Made by a program: the position numbers and the translations under genes. The notes below the pieces were generated by a model. It was not told where the DNA came from. It searched no databases and saw only the letters and a list, made by a program, of their open reading frames with translations. DNA of 64,000 nt, taken from the NCBI RefSeq assembly GCF_016859285.1, contig NC_053414.1:1802517-1866516 (forward strand). Reading direction: 5' to 3'. Every line of letters begins with the position of its first letter. Positions within the stretch are counted from its first letter, which is position 1. This DNA is from Xiphias gladius. Its lineage: Eukaryota; Chordata; Actinopteri; Istiophoriformes; Xiphiidae. Shown one piece after another: positions 1-12,800 of the stretch.

Positions 1-250
1 TAGACCACTACAGTCCTTTTCAAAAACCAACATAGTCATTGTAAAATGTATTAACTCACACTGGGAGCTGCCCAGTATGACACTGGAAATCCTCAACAGG
101 TACAATATTTCCAAGTCTTCAAAACAGCAATACTGCAAACATCAGCAGTGGACGATCTAAAGTGTAATGTTTGATTATTGAAGAGTCTGAAATAAAATAT
201 TTTACTAAAATTTATATTTTAAACATTCACACTGAAGGCTAGATACACAA

Positions 251-259
251 TTATTATTA

Positions 260-333
<74 letters not shown>

Positions 334-334
334 T
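251..334. repeat. (ATT)n microsatellite
   Basis: An almost uninterrupted run of ATT/TTA triplets. It lies about 350 bases upstream of the first gene's promoter. The rest of 1-600 is AT-rich flank in which I see no gene. Confidence 0.95.
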
Positions 335-632
335 AATGATTTGTAATTTTAATTATATTTTTAAATTTTCTGCTTAATGTGAGGTGTTGTAATTCACCGC
401 AGTCTGAGACACTGTATTTAACACATTTTACTCGAGAGTTACAATAAATAAGGCAATATATAGTTTTCTCTACAATAACTCACTCCAAACATGTCATGTC
501 TTAAAATATCATGAAAGTTTGGCTTAGTACATTTCCCTGTTAAGACTGTAGCATCTTGGTGAAAATGTAAAGTGGTGTTATTGTGTTGTTGCTTCCTGTT
601 TGTTCACATGGAACTGGTTGTTTGGCAGTGAG

Positions 633-640
633 TATATAAA
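633..640 (+). promoter_or_regulatory. TATA box of the small secreted peptide gene
   Basis: TATATAAA lies 47 bases upstream of the ATG at 687. That spacing would place transcription start near 665 and give a very short 5' leader. Canonical TATA boxes of this kind are common in inducible or tissue-specific secreted peptide genes. The function is inferred from position only. Confidence 0.6.
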
Positions 641-686
641 GCTCTGTGCTTTTCACAGCTGTATCGAACTCTTCAGTTCATCAGCC

Positions 687-1441
687 ATGGACAAACGTTT
701 TCTGCTGGTCGTGATGTGTCTGCAGGTTTTCCTGCTCATCACAGCCTTCACTTCGACTGATGCAGCTGCTCTGGAGAAAGATGCTCATCAACAGTCACTT
801 GGTCAGGTAAGAGGATGCACTGCTGCTCAGGTACTGTGAGGAGCTTTTCTTGTGTTGTCAGAAGGTTCCTGATTCACATGGTCTTTTCCCATTGGACTGT
901 TAAAGTGTAAATGTCAAACATGTTGCTGGGAGAGAGCTGCAGCACAAACGTTGTTAGTTCTGTTTAAAATTGCAGTAACTTTTTTATTAATTCAGAGATT
1001 ACCAATTCAACAAGTGTGGTTAAACAGTAGAAGAAGGTAGTTTTCTGTGTATATTAATTTGTTTTTGGTTTTTTGTAACATTTTGTTACAGGAAGGAACT
1101 GCAGAAAAAGGAGAAGAAAAAGGAGTGAGGTCAAGAATTCGGATCAGGAGAGACTGTTCGAAATATCTAGGAGCATGTCGCTCTTTTCACCCAGTAAGCT
1201 TGCACTGTGTTGGGTTTTTTTTCTCTTCTGTACATTTTGCAATATATTCATATGCTACATTTTGAAAAATGTTGGAAAAAAAATAGCCTAAACATTTGAC
1301 ATCTCAATGTGCTCGTCTCTGAAAAGGTTGATGACAACTGTTGCAGTGGTTTGTTATTAAATAGATTACACTGCATCTCTCTCTCCTACTGTTTAGCCAT
1401 CATACAATCCCAGACCTCAACCTACACCCAAGACCACATAA
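687..1441 (+). CDS. Unrecognised small secreted peptide precursor, three exons
   Basis: The exons are 687-806, 1092-1193 and 1397-1441. All junctions are in phase 0 with GT-AG borders, and together they encode 88 residues. The ATG sits in a strong context (gccATGg). Residues 1-25 form a classical signal peptide: MDKRF, then a leucine/valine-rich core ending near TDAA. A Glu/Lys-rich spacer follows, then an Arg-rich stretch ending in a dibasic RR. Immediately after it comes the segment DCSKYLGACRSF, with two cysteines in a CX6C arrangement, and then a Pro-rich tail ending PKTT. Exon 3 encodes only the last 14 residues. The layout fits a precursor cut after RR to release a disulphide-looped peptide, which would be a hormone, cytokine-like or antimicrobial molecule. 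I could not match it to calcitonin, urotensin, MCH, hepcidin, LEAP2 or chemokine patterns. The 3' UTR probably runs into the assembly gap. Confidence 0.6.
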
Positions 1442-1500
1442 CATCTTGAGGAAACATAACCACATCAGCATGATGGAAACAGACGATTTCACCTTCTCAC

Positions 1501-2000
1501 NNNNNNNNNNNNNNNNNNNNNNNNNNNNNNNNNNNNNNNNNNNNNNNNNNNNNNNNNNNNNNNNNNNNNNNNNNNNNNNNNNNNNNNNNNNNNNNNNNNN
1601 NNNNNNNNNNNNNNNNNNNNNNNNNNNNNNNNNNNNNNNNNNNNNNNNNNNNNNNNNNNNNNNNNNNNNNNNNNNNNNNNNNNNNNNNNNNNNNNNNNNN
1701 NNNNNNNNNNNNNNNNNNNNNNNNNNNNNNNNNNNNNNNNNNNNNNNNNNNNNNNNNNNNNNNNNNNNNNNNNNNNNNNNNNNNNNNNNNNNNNNNNNNN
1801 NNNNNNNNNNNNNNNNNNNNNNNNNNNNNNNNNNNNNNNNNNNNNNNNNNNNNNNNNNNNNNNNNNNNNNNNNNNNNNNNNNNNNNNNNNNNNNNNNNNN
1901 NNNNNNNNNNNNNNNNNNNNNNNNNNNNNNNNNNNNNNNNNNNNNNNNNNNNNNNNNNNNNNNNNNNNNNNNNNNNNNNNNNNNNNNNNNNNNNNNNNNN
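1501..2000. other. Assembly gap (500 N)
   Basis: Exactly 500 undetermined bases, a conventional placeholder length for a gap of unknown size. Any reading frame drawn across it is an artefact. Confidence 1.
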
Positions 2001-3829
2001 AATACAACAAAGTATTTATCTGTAAACTTTGTTTTTATTCATTTATTTAATTTTATAGATTTTCTGTTAATTTTCTTTCAATTTAAGGAAATTGCTTTTT
2101 CATCCATTTATTAATGTATTCATGTTGAGAGACATTTAATATTTTCCATGAATATAATCTTTTATAATTATGAATATGATTAAACATTTTTTAAAAGTCA
2201 GTTCAGTTTCTTCTCTGTAACTAAACTGTGGTGTTACTCAGATCTGTTATCACTTTATCAACATTTACACAGAAACAAAGTCCACTGAGCTGACTGATAG
2301 GGGTTAAAAGTCACTGAGGAGGATTTTTAAAAATGTGTCAGACAGAGGAAGAAAGATTTCACAACAAGCTATAGACTTTAAAAAACTGACTGAAGACAGA
2401 GAAAAAAACTAAAACTAAAACTAAAACTAAAACTGATTAACTGACAGAAAAGGAAACTAAAGATTCAGGAAAAATGATTCACCAAAGAACTGACTGATGA
2501 CAGAGACCAAACCATTACTGAGTAACTGACATAACATCTAACAAACTGACTCCCGAGTCACTAAAACAAATAACTGAGAATATAATAAACTGTGTTGTCG
2601 AGGTTTAACCAGCAGGAAGAAATAGTAACTGAGGAGTGAATCATCTGGAAGCGGAGTCTGCTGTTGACCTACAGAACCACTGACGGTAAAAACCTGAAGT
2701 TAGTTTCTTTACTGGAAAAGTTCATTTTGTTGATTTTTCTACATCTTTTTATTTTAATCACCGATAAATATTTATGTCTTTAACATTTTAATATTGTATA
2801 CTTGGCTGTTTTACCATCAGTGTGATCAGCGCCAGGACAAACAGTTTTTATTTATTGTTGGTTTGATTAAATCTGAGATTGGCCGCTTTAAAAATTTAAA
2901 TAAAAAAAAAAAACTCAAGGTGACATTCTCGAAGTTTCACTTCCTCCATGTGGAACGACACGTGACAGCACAAACCTAAAGCACACGACAGAGAGGTCGA
3001 CATGAACTAGCTTGTTTTCTGGTTTGAAATCATCAGGCTTCAGATTTCAGACTGTCCCTTAACACCTAACAGTGTGCAGAGCCTGTCAAAGGTTTGGTTG
3101 TTATTTTGGCATCATGTACAAGTTCTGGAGAATGACGCTGTGGTAATGGGGCAGTCTATGGTGCAGTTTTTGGTTTTCTGAAGTAAAAATCTGTCTGATG
3201 TCTTTTATTTTCAAGTGTTAATTTCTGGTTTGAATAGTTTCAGTTAAGGTTTTTTTTTTTTTTAATGACAACAGGTAGTGCTAGTAGTAGTATAGTATTG
3301 CTAGTATATACTATAATAGTAGTATAATAATAGTGTAGTAGTAGTATAGTAATAGTAGTAGTAGTATAGTAATAGTGGTAGTAGTAGTAGTAGTACTAGT
3401 TTAATAATGCTGTAGTCTGTCATGGGCAGTGCAAGTTGTGTTACTATGACACCCAATACCTCTAAGCTAGGATGTCACTGATCTGAGCTGCAACATGACC
3501 AAATATTTAGGTTTTCATGTTATTTTAATCATTCTGATCATTTTAATATGATTTAATGATTTTGATGATTTCAATATGTAGTTGTTGCAGCAGTAGTTTT
3601 AAGAAACACGGATCCATGGTCATCAAAACATCTGATCATGAAATTAATTGATTAATGTACTGGTTAATTAATTATCTGATTAGTCTGGTTTGTTTCAGCT
3701 CTTCCACTTCTCTTTACCTCGTTCTCTGTCACACTGAGCTGCTTTAAACCCCTTCAGTGTCTGACAGGACCTCACTCCATCAGTCCATCAATCCATCACT
3801 TCTTCAGTCCATTAGTTCTTCAGAGGAAA
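2001..3829. other. 5' flank of slc29a1, no coding exon seen
   Basis: AT-rich non-coding sequence. It contains a short ACTAAA repeat at about 2408-2435 and a degenerate TAG/GTA repeat at about 3280-3400. Non-coding first exons of slc29a1 may lie here; one possible donor follows the text near 2683. Nothing in the sequence proves them. Confidence 0.5.
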
Positions 3830-6800
3830 ATGGCTGTCACCTCACCGAAAGACAAGTGAGATTATTCATTATATATTTACTCTGTTTTATTTGTGCTTTT
3901 CAAACACTATGTAGAATTGCAGATCATCAATGAGCTATCAATAATTGATATTTCAGGATGTTACAGATGTTTAGATTTTCTCTGAAGTTTTTAGTTGCGA
4001 GTTAAAATTTTTACATTAAAGACAAAATCTGTGCTCAAACACAGTGATTGGTTGATTGATTTACTAATAAATAAGTTAATTTTGTTCTCTGAGGCTTTTA
4101 AATGTCTGGTTCTGTCAGCAGGTTATATAAGCTGCAGTAAAAAGATTTTTATAGTTCATATATTTATGACTTTACATCTACACCGTGTCTCCTCACACCA
4201 AACTACATTTATTAAAATCATGTTTTTCCATCTTTGAGTCAAAATGAGTGATAATGCTGAATGTCGATATTCAATAAAAAGTTTGCGTGAAGATAAACTG
4301 CAGCGCAAAGATAAATTGATTGTAAAAACACAACATACAGTAAAACACACAACAGTAAACACAACATACAGTAAACAAAAAACTAAACACACAACATACA
4401 GTAAAATGCATAACAATAAACAAAGAACATACAGTGAAACACAACAATAAAAATACAAGATACAGTCAAACACACAATAAACACACAACAGTAAAACACA
4501 CAAACTACAGTCTGCTACTCAGTGTTCCTGTTTCACAATAAAATGTTGACTTTTTATTTGGAAAGGTATTTTGGCGTGTGGTTGATCTTCTTCCTGCTCG
4601 GTTTGGGGACTCTGCTGCCCTGGAACTTCTTCATGACTGCTACCATGGTATGACATCGGTTTCTGCCTGTTTCCATCCACACACCGTGTGAACCAGTTTA
4701 TATTTTCAACGAGAGAGAATTTAAATTTTTGTTCACACATCAAGTAAAAAAAAGAAAACCGAAGTAAAAGAAACCAAAAGAATTTTTAAAAAGATGATGT
4801 ATAATTAGCTGAAAAGACAATGAGTAACTACATCAAAGCTCCTTATTAGCATAATTATTAGTTATTATTATTTTTATTATTGATATTAAAAACAGTTAGG
4901 CAATAATACTATGTGTTTAAAAAAATGCCAACACGTGCTCATTAGGCAGTCTTAGCCTGATGACTGATAGAAATGTGACTTTAAGATTCAGTTATTGCAT
5001 TTTAATATTCACATTGTCATTTGAAGACATGACATGTTAGGGTTTTACTGAGGAAGAATTATAGGGGACAGGTACTGGTTATTAGGTTTTATCATTCACC
5101 CTCTGCACATGCGGGTGCGATAGATCTTTTATTTGATGTGCTTTCCTGTTATGAAAATTCTGAACTTGATATCCTGGGTGACATCAGCATCAATTGGTGA
5201 AGTAACACCTTTGATCATCTAAAAAATATCTACAATTAATTCAGTCTCACACATCTTATTTCTTACCCTACTCAACTGGATCCAAAGAAATCAGGAAAGT
5301 CCACACTACTAGATATTATTTTGACCAACAGACCCCAGTATTATACAGTTAGGTACGTAAGTATTTGGACAGTGACACAAAAATTGTAATTTTGCCTCTG
5401 TACAACAACACAATGGAGCTGAATCGAAGCCATCAAGATGTGAATGAAGTGTAGACTTTGATCTTCAATTCAAGCGTTTTAACAAAAATATCACGTGAAC
5501 CATTCAGGGTTAACAGCCATTTTTATACACAGTCGCTAATTTTCAGAGGGTCGAAGGTAATTGGACAATGACTGACAGTTAGTTTCATAGCCAGGTGTGG
5601 CCTGTTCCTGGATTATTTCATGATAAATTGAGCATGTAAAATGTCTGGAGTTGATTCCAAGTATTGAATTTGCATTTGGTAGCTGTTCAAGGGTACTTTC
5701 AATATGCAGGCCAAAGAGGTGTTCATGCAAATAAAGAAGGCTATAATTACCTTGATAAAACAAAACAAACCTATCAGACAGATGGCAGAAAATGTAGAAG
5801 TGGCAGAATCAACAATTTGGTTCTTTCTTAAAACGAAGGAATGCACTGGCGAGCTGAGCAACACCAAAAGGCCTGGAAGACCCCGAAAGACAACTAAAGT
5901 GGATGATCACAGAATTCTCTCTTTGTTGAACAAAAACAACATCTAGCCAGGTCAAGAATATTCTGGAGGAGGCAGGCGTATCATTGTCAAAGTCTACAAT
6001 CAAGAGATGCCCTCATGACGTAATGTTACAGAGGGTTTACCAGTAGGTGCAAACCATTGGTAACACCAAAGAACAGAAAGGCCAGATTAGACTTTGCCAG
6101 GAAACATCTTAAAAAGCCTGCCAGGTCCTGGAAAAATATTCCTTGGACAGATGAAGCCAAGATTAATTTGTACCAGAATGATAGGAGACAAGAGTATGGA
6201 GATAGAAAGGAACGGCTCATGATCCAAAGCATACCACATCAGATGATGGGGTATGGTATGGCAGTGTTGTGGTATGGGCTTGTATGGCTGCCAGTGGAAC
6301 TGGGTCACTGGTGTTTATTGATGATGTGACTGCTGATAGAAGTAGCAGGATCAATTCTGAAGTGTATAGGGTTATATTATCTGCTCAGATTCAGCCAAAT
6401 GCTTTAAAACCGATAGGACGGCGCTTAACAGTACAGATTGATAATGACCCAAAACACTGCAAAAGCAAGAGCCTCTCAAGTTGGTCTTGTTAGTTTGTCC
6501 AATTACCTTTGAACCTCTGAAAATGAGTGACTGTATGTAGACATGGCTGTAATTCCTAAAAGGTTAATGCAATATCTTTGTTAAACCCCTTGAATTAAAT
6601 CTGAAAGTCTACACTTCAATCACATCTTGATGCCTTTATTTCAGATCCATTGTGGGGATGTACAAAGGCAAAATTGTGAAAATTGTGTCACTGTCCAAAT
6701 ACTTACGTACCTAACTGTAGATCTATTCGTGTTTTTCCTCTTGACTTCACTGACCGCTGCCCAACAGCATGTATCCATGACATAAAATTACAAAGATCCA

Positions 6801-9800
6801 AACCACGCATCACCATCAAAAGGAATTGTAAACACTTTTTTGAACAAGCATTTTTGCCTGATTTGTATTACAGTAATATTGTGTTTACCATGGAAATTCC
6901 TGATCCACACTTGACTGTGGAATTATTTCATAAAAACATTTAATTCCGTCACAGTCAACAATCCTTGGTTATGTCCAGAAATAGCTGAGATGTTACATGA
7001 AAGTGACTTTGCCTGGCACAAAGTGCGAACAACTAAATCATCCCCTGACTAGCAATATTTTCAACAACGTAATATGTGTCTTACTGTTATTGGAAAAGCC
7101 AAATCATCTGCAGTATCTGAAAGTAAAGGAAGTCTGGGAAATTTTTGGAAGACAGTTAAATCATTTTTACATAATCCTACTGCATACTTACCCAGTGAAA
7201 TAGTTTGAGGGTTTTCCATTATCTTGGTTGGAAAAGAAATATGTGATACATTTAATGAACATTTTATTTCATCAGGTTATTTATTTGATAATGCTGGATT
7301 TCCTCCATCTGTCTCTTATCTTGGTACCAATAACTGGACAAACTAAGTGGACACTCAGATCTTTTCATTGAAGCCCTTTACGAAACATGAGGTGGTTCAT
7401 GCTCTTTGTTTTGATGACACAAAAACGTCCACTGGGACTGATCAGTTAGAACTGAGACTTTTATTATTAGCAGCTCGATGTTTAGTTGATTACTTAACAT
7501 ATATTTTTAATCGGACTTACATAATGGGGTTAGTCCTAAAGTATTAGAGAAACTGGTAAATGATCAGGTGAGAACATTCTTAGATCAAAACTCCATTTTA
7601 AAATCTTATCAATCAGGATTTAGAGCTGGGCATAGTACTGTCACGGCAGCTACAAAGGTCTTGTATGATGTTGCTAGTACACTAGACAACAGGCAGGATT
7701 ATGTCGCACTTTGTATTGAAAGCCTTAGATAAAACACCTGGAATTCATTTGATTTGATGAAAAGTCTTGCAATTGGTTTGCAAATTATCTAAGTGGTAGA
7801 ACTCAAGCTGTTGTGCCTGATGGCTATATGTTAAGCTTTAGGACTGTTAAAGTTAACCACGGTTCAATGTTAGGTCCACTTTTATTCACTATTTTTATGA
7901 ATGATTTAGGTGAAAAAGTGATGAACAGCACAATTCATCTGTACGCAGATGATGCTATTATCTATGCATTGCGCCCTCTACTGCCCAGGCTGTTCAAAAT
8001 TTAAATGCTGATTTCTGTGCGGTACAGCAAACATTAATTGACCTTAAATTACTGCTAAATTCAGATAAAACAAGATCTATTCTGTTTTCTAGAAAATTGT
8101 CTAATAGTACCATAGAGGTCAATAGTACTACACCAAATGTAACACAGATTGAAAGAGTGTCCTTTCATAAATACCTTGGATTTTGGATAGATGACAAGTT
8201 GTGCTTAAAGGAACATATTAATGAAATGACTAAGTCTTTAAAAGCATAACTGACAGTCTTTAATAGAAATAAGACATGTTTTACCCAGAGTTACAGAAAG
8301 CAAATTGTTAAGTCAATTTTTTTTTATCAGTTATGGATTATGATGATGTAATTTATATGCACTCTCCTGTTTCCCCTCTTAAACCTCTAGATGCAGTTCA
8401 TCATTCTGCCCTTTGATTCATAACTCAGGATAGCTTTAGAACTCATTACATTCTGTATCAGAAAATGAGCTGGTTGTCATTGGCAGAGAAAAGAGAATAA
8501 CACTGCATTATTTTTATCTACAAAACACTTATTGACAAACTCCCTGAGTACCTGACATGTCTTATTAAGTATAGCTCAACTTCATACTGCACTAGGTCCC
8601 AAGACTAATTGGTCCCTGAGAATCAACATGTCAGCACTGAGATTGGGAAATTGGCTTTTAAATGTTATGCTCCATACAAGCTGAACAATATGCATAAAAA
8701 AGTAAAATTAGATAAAATGATCCCTTTTAATCTTTTTAAATCTCTTTTAGCTGACTCAGGGCACTGCGAATGTGTGTATTTTAATTGAGCTTTAACTTTT
8801 ATATGCAAATATTGCTTTCATAGACTTAATATTGCCTAAATTATGTGTTTTATTGCTTTTATATAGTGCTTTTATTGTTTCTTATAATCTATATTGGTTA
8901 TTTCTTATCTGTTCATAATTGTTTTTATATTTGTGGATGACTGTTTCTCCTTGTCCTTTGTCCTTGAAAAAGAGAGCTTGTTCTCAATGGCCTTCCATAT
9001 ATAAACAAAGGTTTAAATCACTGAATATTTAATCCAAGGATCAGACTCAAAGTAATGATGAAGTTCTGTGTATGTATTAATATAAACTAACACGTATTGT
9101 GGGTGTATTCATATAAACCAAACATTGTTATGTGTGTATCAGAGTCTTAATTTATCTTATTCCTCTTGTTTCTGCATTACCATGAACACACACACTGTAG
9201 TTTATTTTGACTAGTCCCACAGACACTGTCCTGCTGTCCCAAATACTCACTAGAGCTCCAAATGTGGATTAATCCACCACTGAAAGTTATTCCCAACAAA
9301 TACACTGTTAACACTTTTTTTTGTTTGATAAAAAAATACAGTGAACAGCTGTTTTAAGAAATTACTGAGCCTTTGCTAAAAATTAAACTATATATTTGTG
9401 AGGTGTTTTTAAAGATTTACATCTTCAATAGAAATCAATGAGCTTGGCGCTGAGAGTCATGGACAGGAAGTCAGGACGAGTCTGAACAATAAAGATTTAC
9501 TGACCATACGATATATATATAGATTTACAGCAGATTTTTAGTTTAAAGAAGAATCTGAACAACATTATTCATAAACTCACACTGATTCACAAATGTACCT
9601 GAGGTCTTCTCAGTTCCACTCTCTCTCTCCAGTACTTCACCAGCCGTCTGAAGGACTCCTCACTGGTCAATTCTTCAGCCAATCAGACAGAGGCAGAAGG
9701 TGAACATCGCAGCATTCTGGAAGCCAAATTCAACAATGTGATGACGCTGTGTGCCATGCTGCCGTTGCTGCTCTGCACCTGCCTCAACTCCTTCCTGCAC

Positions 9801-12800
9801 ACACTGTGAGTACTATTAAAACAACAGAGAGGTGTCACACATCCTTGAATCATTGAAATGTGTAACATTGCTTTTTAAATTGTTTTCAGATGTTCTTCAG
9901 GATGTTCAGAGGTCTTTTAGGGGGTTCAAGAGTTCTTGGAGGTATTAGACCCTGAATCAAAAGGCATGCCTTTAAAAGCGTACTAGCCATTTTTCAGGGT
10001 GTTCAAGGGGCTCCTGATGGGGTTCCAGTGGACTTTGATTGGGTTTTGTCAATTCAGGAGTGTCAGGATTTCTGAAGTCATGCAAGGTCTTTGAATGAGT
10101 TCAACATTTAGGGGGTTCCAGATGCTTTTCACTGTGTTCCAGATTTTACTAACAGGGTTCATAAGTCCTTGTGAGGTTTTATGGTGGTCTTTGGGGGCTT
10201 TTGAGAGGATCTTTGAGATTGTTACATTGGTTCCAGAAGTTCCTCAGGACAAAACAGTGTTGCATCATCTAGAATGGCGTTTTAGATTATTGTTCAGTTA
10301 TTCGAGAACCTCAGGAACCCTTCATAAGTCATTAAGAGGATTCAGGTTTTTTGGGAGGGTTTTGCTGATTATTCAGGAAGTTCCAGAGTTCTTAGAGAAC
10401 CTAGATATTCTAGGGTCTTAGAACATCCCTATATTTTCTGACTCTACAACATTCTAGGGTCAGAAAATACAAAATCATTCTGTTTAAGGGTTAGGGTTAG
10501 GGTTGGCCAGGGCATGTGACATCCATTAGCTATACCATTTATCCTTTTGAGGGTCGCAGGGGAGCTGGAGCCAGTCCCAGCTGACTTTGGACAAGAGGCA
10601 AAGTACACTTGGCCAGTACGTCTGAAGATTCTCGGTCATCCAGGTCATGGTATTCCTAAGAGCTTTAGGAAGGCAACTGGACTTGCTTGAAGTTTTTGAA
10701 GAGAACCTTCAACCTTTCAGGAACCTCAAGTCCAGTTGCCTTCGTGTAGAAATTAGATATGCCTGGACAGGTCGCCAGTCTATCACAGAGCTTACACATC
10801 GAGATAAACAACCATTCCTGCTCATATTTACACCCACAGGCAATTTTAGGTCACCACTTCACATAATCTGCATGTTTTTGGATTCTGGGCGGAAACCAGA
10901 GTACCCAGAGGAAACCCATGCAGGCACAGGGAGAATATGCAAAAATTCTACACAGCAGGGCCCCGGCCAGCTGGCACGTTCCAACCCAGAACCTTCTCAC
11001 TATGAGGAAACAGTGCTAACCACTACACCACATTTAATAATATTTATTTTTTTCTTCTCCTTATTTATTTTAATTGCTTTGCTTAAGACTTTTATTGATT
11101 ATCAGTCAACATGTTATAAAAGAGGGGAAATATATTTGCTCAGTAAATTCATCTTGTAATCACAGATGTTTTATTAATATCAGTGCTGTCGGTTTTTGTT
11201 TATTTTATGTTGTCTGAACTGTTTGGTATTTAGAGTCTCCTTCTCTGTGTTTGATGTCTCAGCTCTGAATTTATTAAATCAGAATCTGATCTCTGATTAT
11301 CTCTGACTTTATGAAACAGTTTAAGCTTTTAAAATCCACCAGCCCACCTGTGGGATTCTTTGGCCTTGGCATTTGTACTTTAGGTGTGTTTTGGTCTGTA
11401 CCAGCATCAGTCTTCACACATCCTTGACAAGTTATACAACATTTGAAAGGTTTAAGTCTCCTGACTTTTTAGGATTTCAATATCCCTGCAGCAGCTGTTG
11501 ACACAGAATTGGTTCAGGCTTGTGGGTATGGTTCCAAAGTGTTTTCGACACTGAAGGTTCTACTACAAACATTATATTCTCTTTTTTTATCCGATAAAAA
11601 AAAAGGCCAGGAAACAAAACTTATATTTCTACCGTGTTTGTGCCTCTGTAACTTTGGTTCAGTATCTCTTATCCTCATTCTAACCTTTTGGTTGTAAAAT
11701 GTAAAGAGTTACCTTTCAAAGGATACAAGGGTTATGACCATGATCAAAAGGGTTGAAGAACAGTAACCTTTTTATTTTGGGTACATTATTATTATTTGGG
11801 GGAATGTTGGTCAAACATAATTATAAAGAGTATGGTCTAGACCTGCTATATATGAAAAGTGCCATGAGATAACTTCTGCTATGATTTGGCACTATTTCAA
11901 TATACTATACTATACTATACTATAATATAATATATAATTTAATTGAAATGAACTGAATTGAATTGAATTGAACTGAATTTTCAGGCTTGTGCAAAAAAAT
12001 TAGGGTGTCTGATAAGGGGATAATCCTCATTCAGTAAAGAGCTTATTTTTTTCATGTAGAAACACCCTGAGCTCTCAGCTGATTCTTGAAACCCTTCCTC
12101 TCTTTGTTCTGTAAGTATTTCTCAGCATCTGCGCGTAGTGGGCAGTCTACTCGTCATCCTGTTTGTCTTCATCATCACTTCAGTCCTTGTCAAAGTTCCT
12201 CTGGAGCCGCTGCCATTCTTCTACATTACCATGGTGAAGATTGTCATCATTAACTGTGAGTTTGTTTGTTTGTTTATGGCCTTCGGGGTGGTGCTGCAGG
12301 GCAGTCTGTTGGTTGATCAGCTTGTTTGTTTGTCTCCAGCTTTTGGGGCAGTGCTACAGGGCAGTTTGTTTGGGATGGCCGGTTTTCTGCCAGCTTCTTA
12401 TACGACTCCCATCATGAGCGGTCAGGGACTTGCTGGAACCTTCGCTGCCTTTGCCATGATCTGCGCCATCACAAGTGTGTTCAATAACTTACTAATAACT
12501 CATCAATATATCACCAGTATCATCTCTGATGTTGTGTTGTTGATGTAAAGTTATTCTCTTTGGTTGAAAAATGTGACATCATAAGAATTATAAATAATAC
12601 TCTGTTTATTTTCTCTCTTCTTTCCTTGCTCTCCTCTCCTGTAGGTGGGTCTGAACTTCATAATGCAGCATTCGGTTATTTCATCACAGCCTGTTTTGTT
12701 ATTTTTCTGTCCCTCCTCTCCTACATCCTGCTACCTAAACTGGTAACTCTTACCTTTACATCACACATACCTGACACGCACATACACACTCACACAACTG

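Noticed and set aside
1446-2114. Open frames on both strands across 1489-2114
   Set aside because: They consist almost entirely of undetermined bases in the assembly gap.
10486-10506. Telomere-like TTAGGG units
   Set aside because: There are only about three units, and similar GGGTTAGGGT text occurs at 31130 and 52441 next to dispersed repeats. This is not an interstitial telomere array.
12126-12140. Acceptor at 12125 for slc29a1 exon 4
   Set aside because: It would place a stop four codons into the exon. The acceptor ending at 12115 restores the frame and aligns ISQHLRVVGSL with human IPQSVRILGSL.
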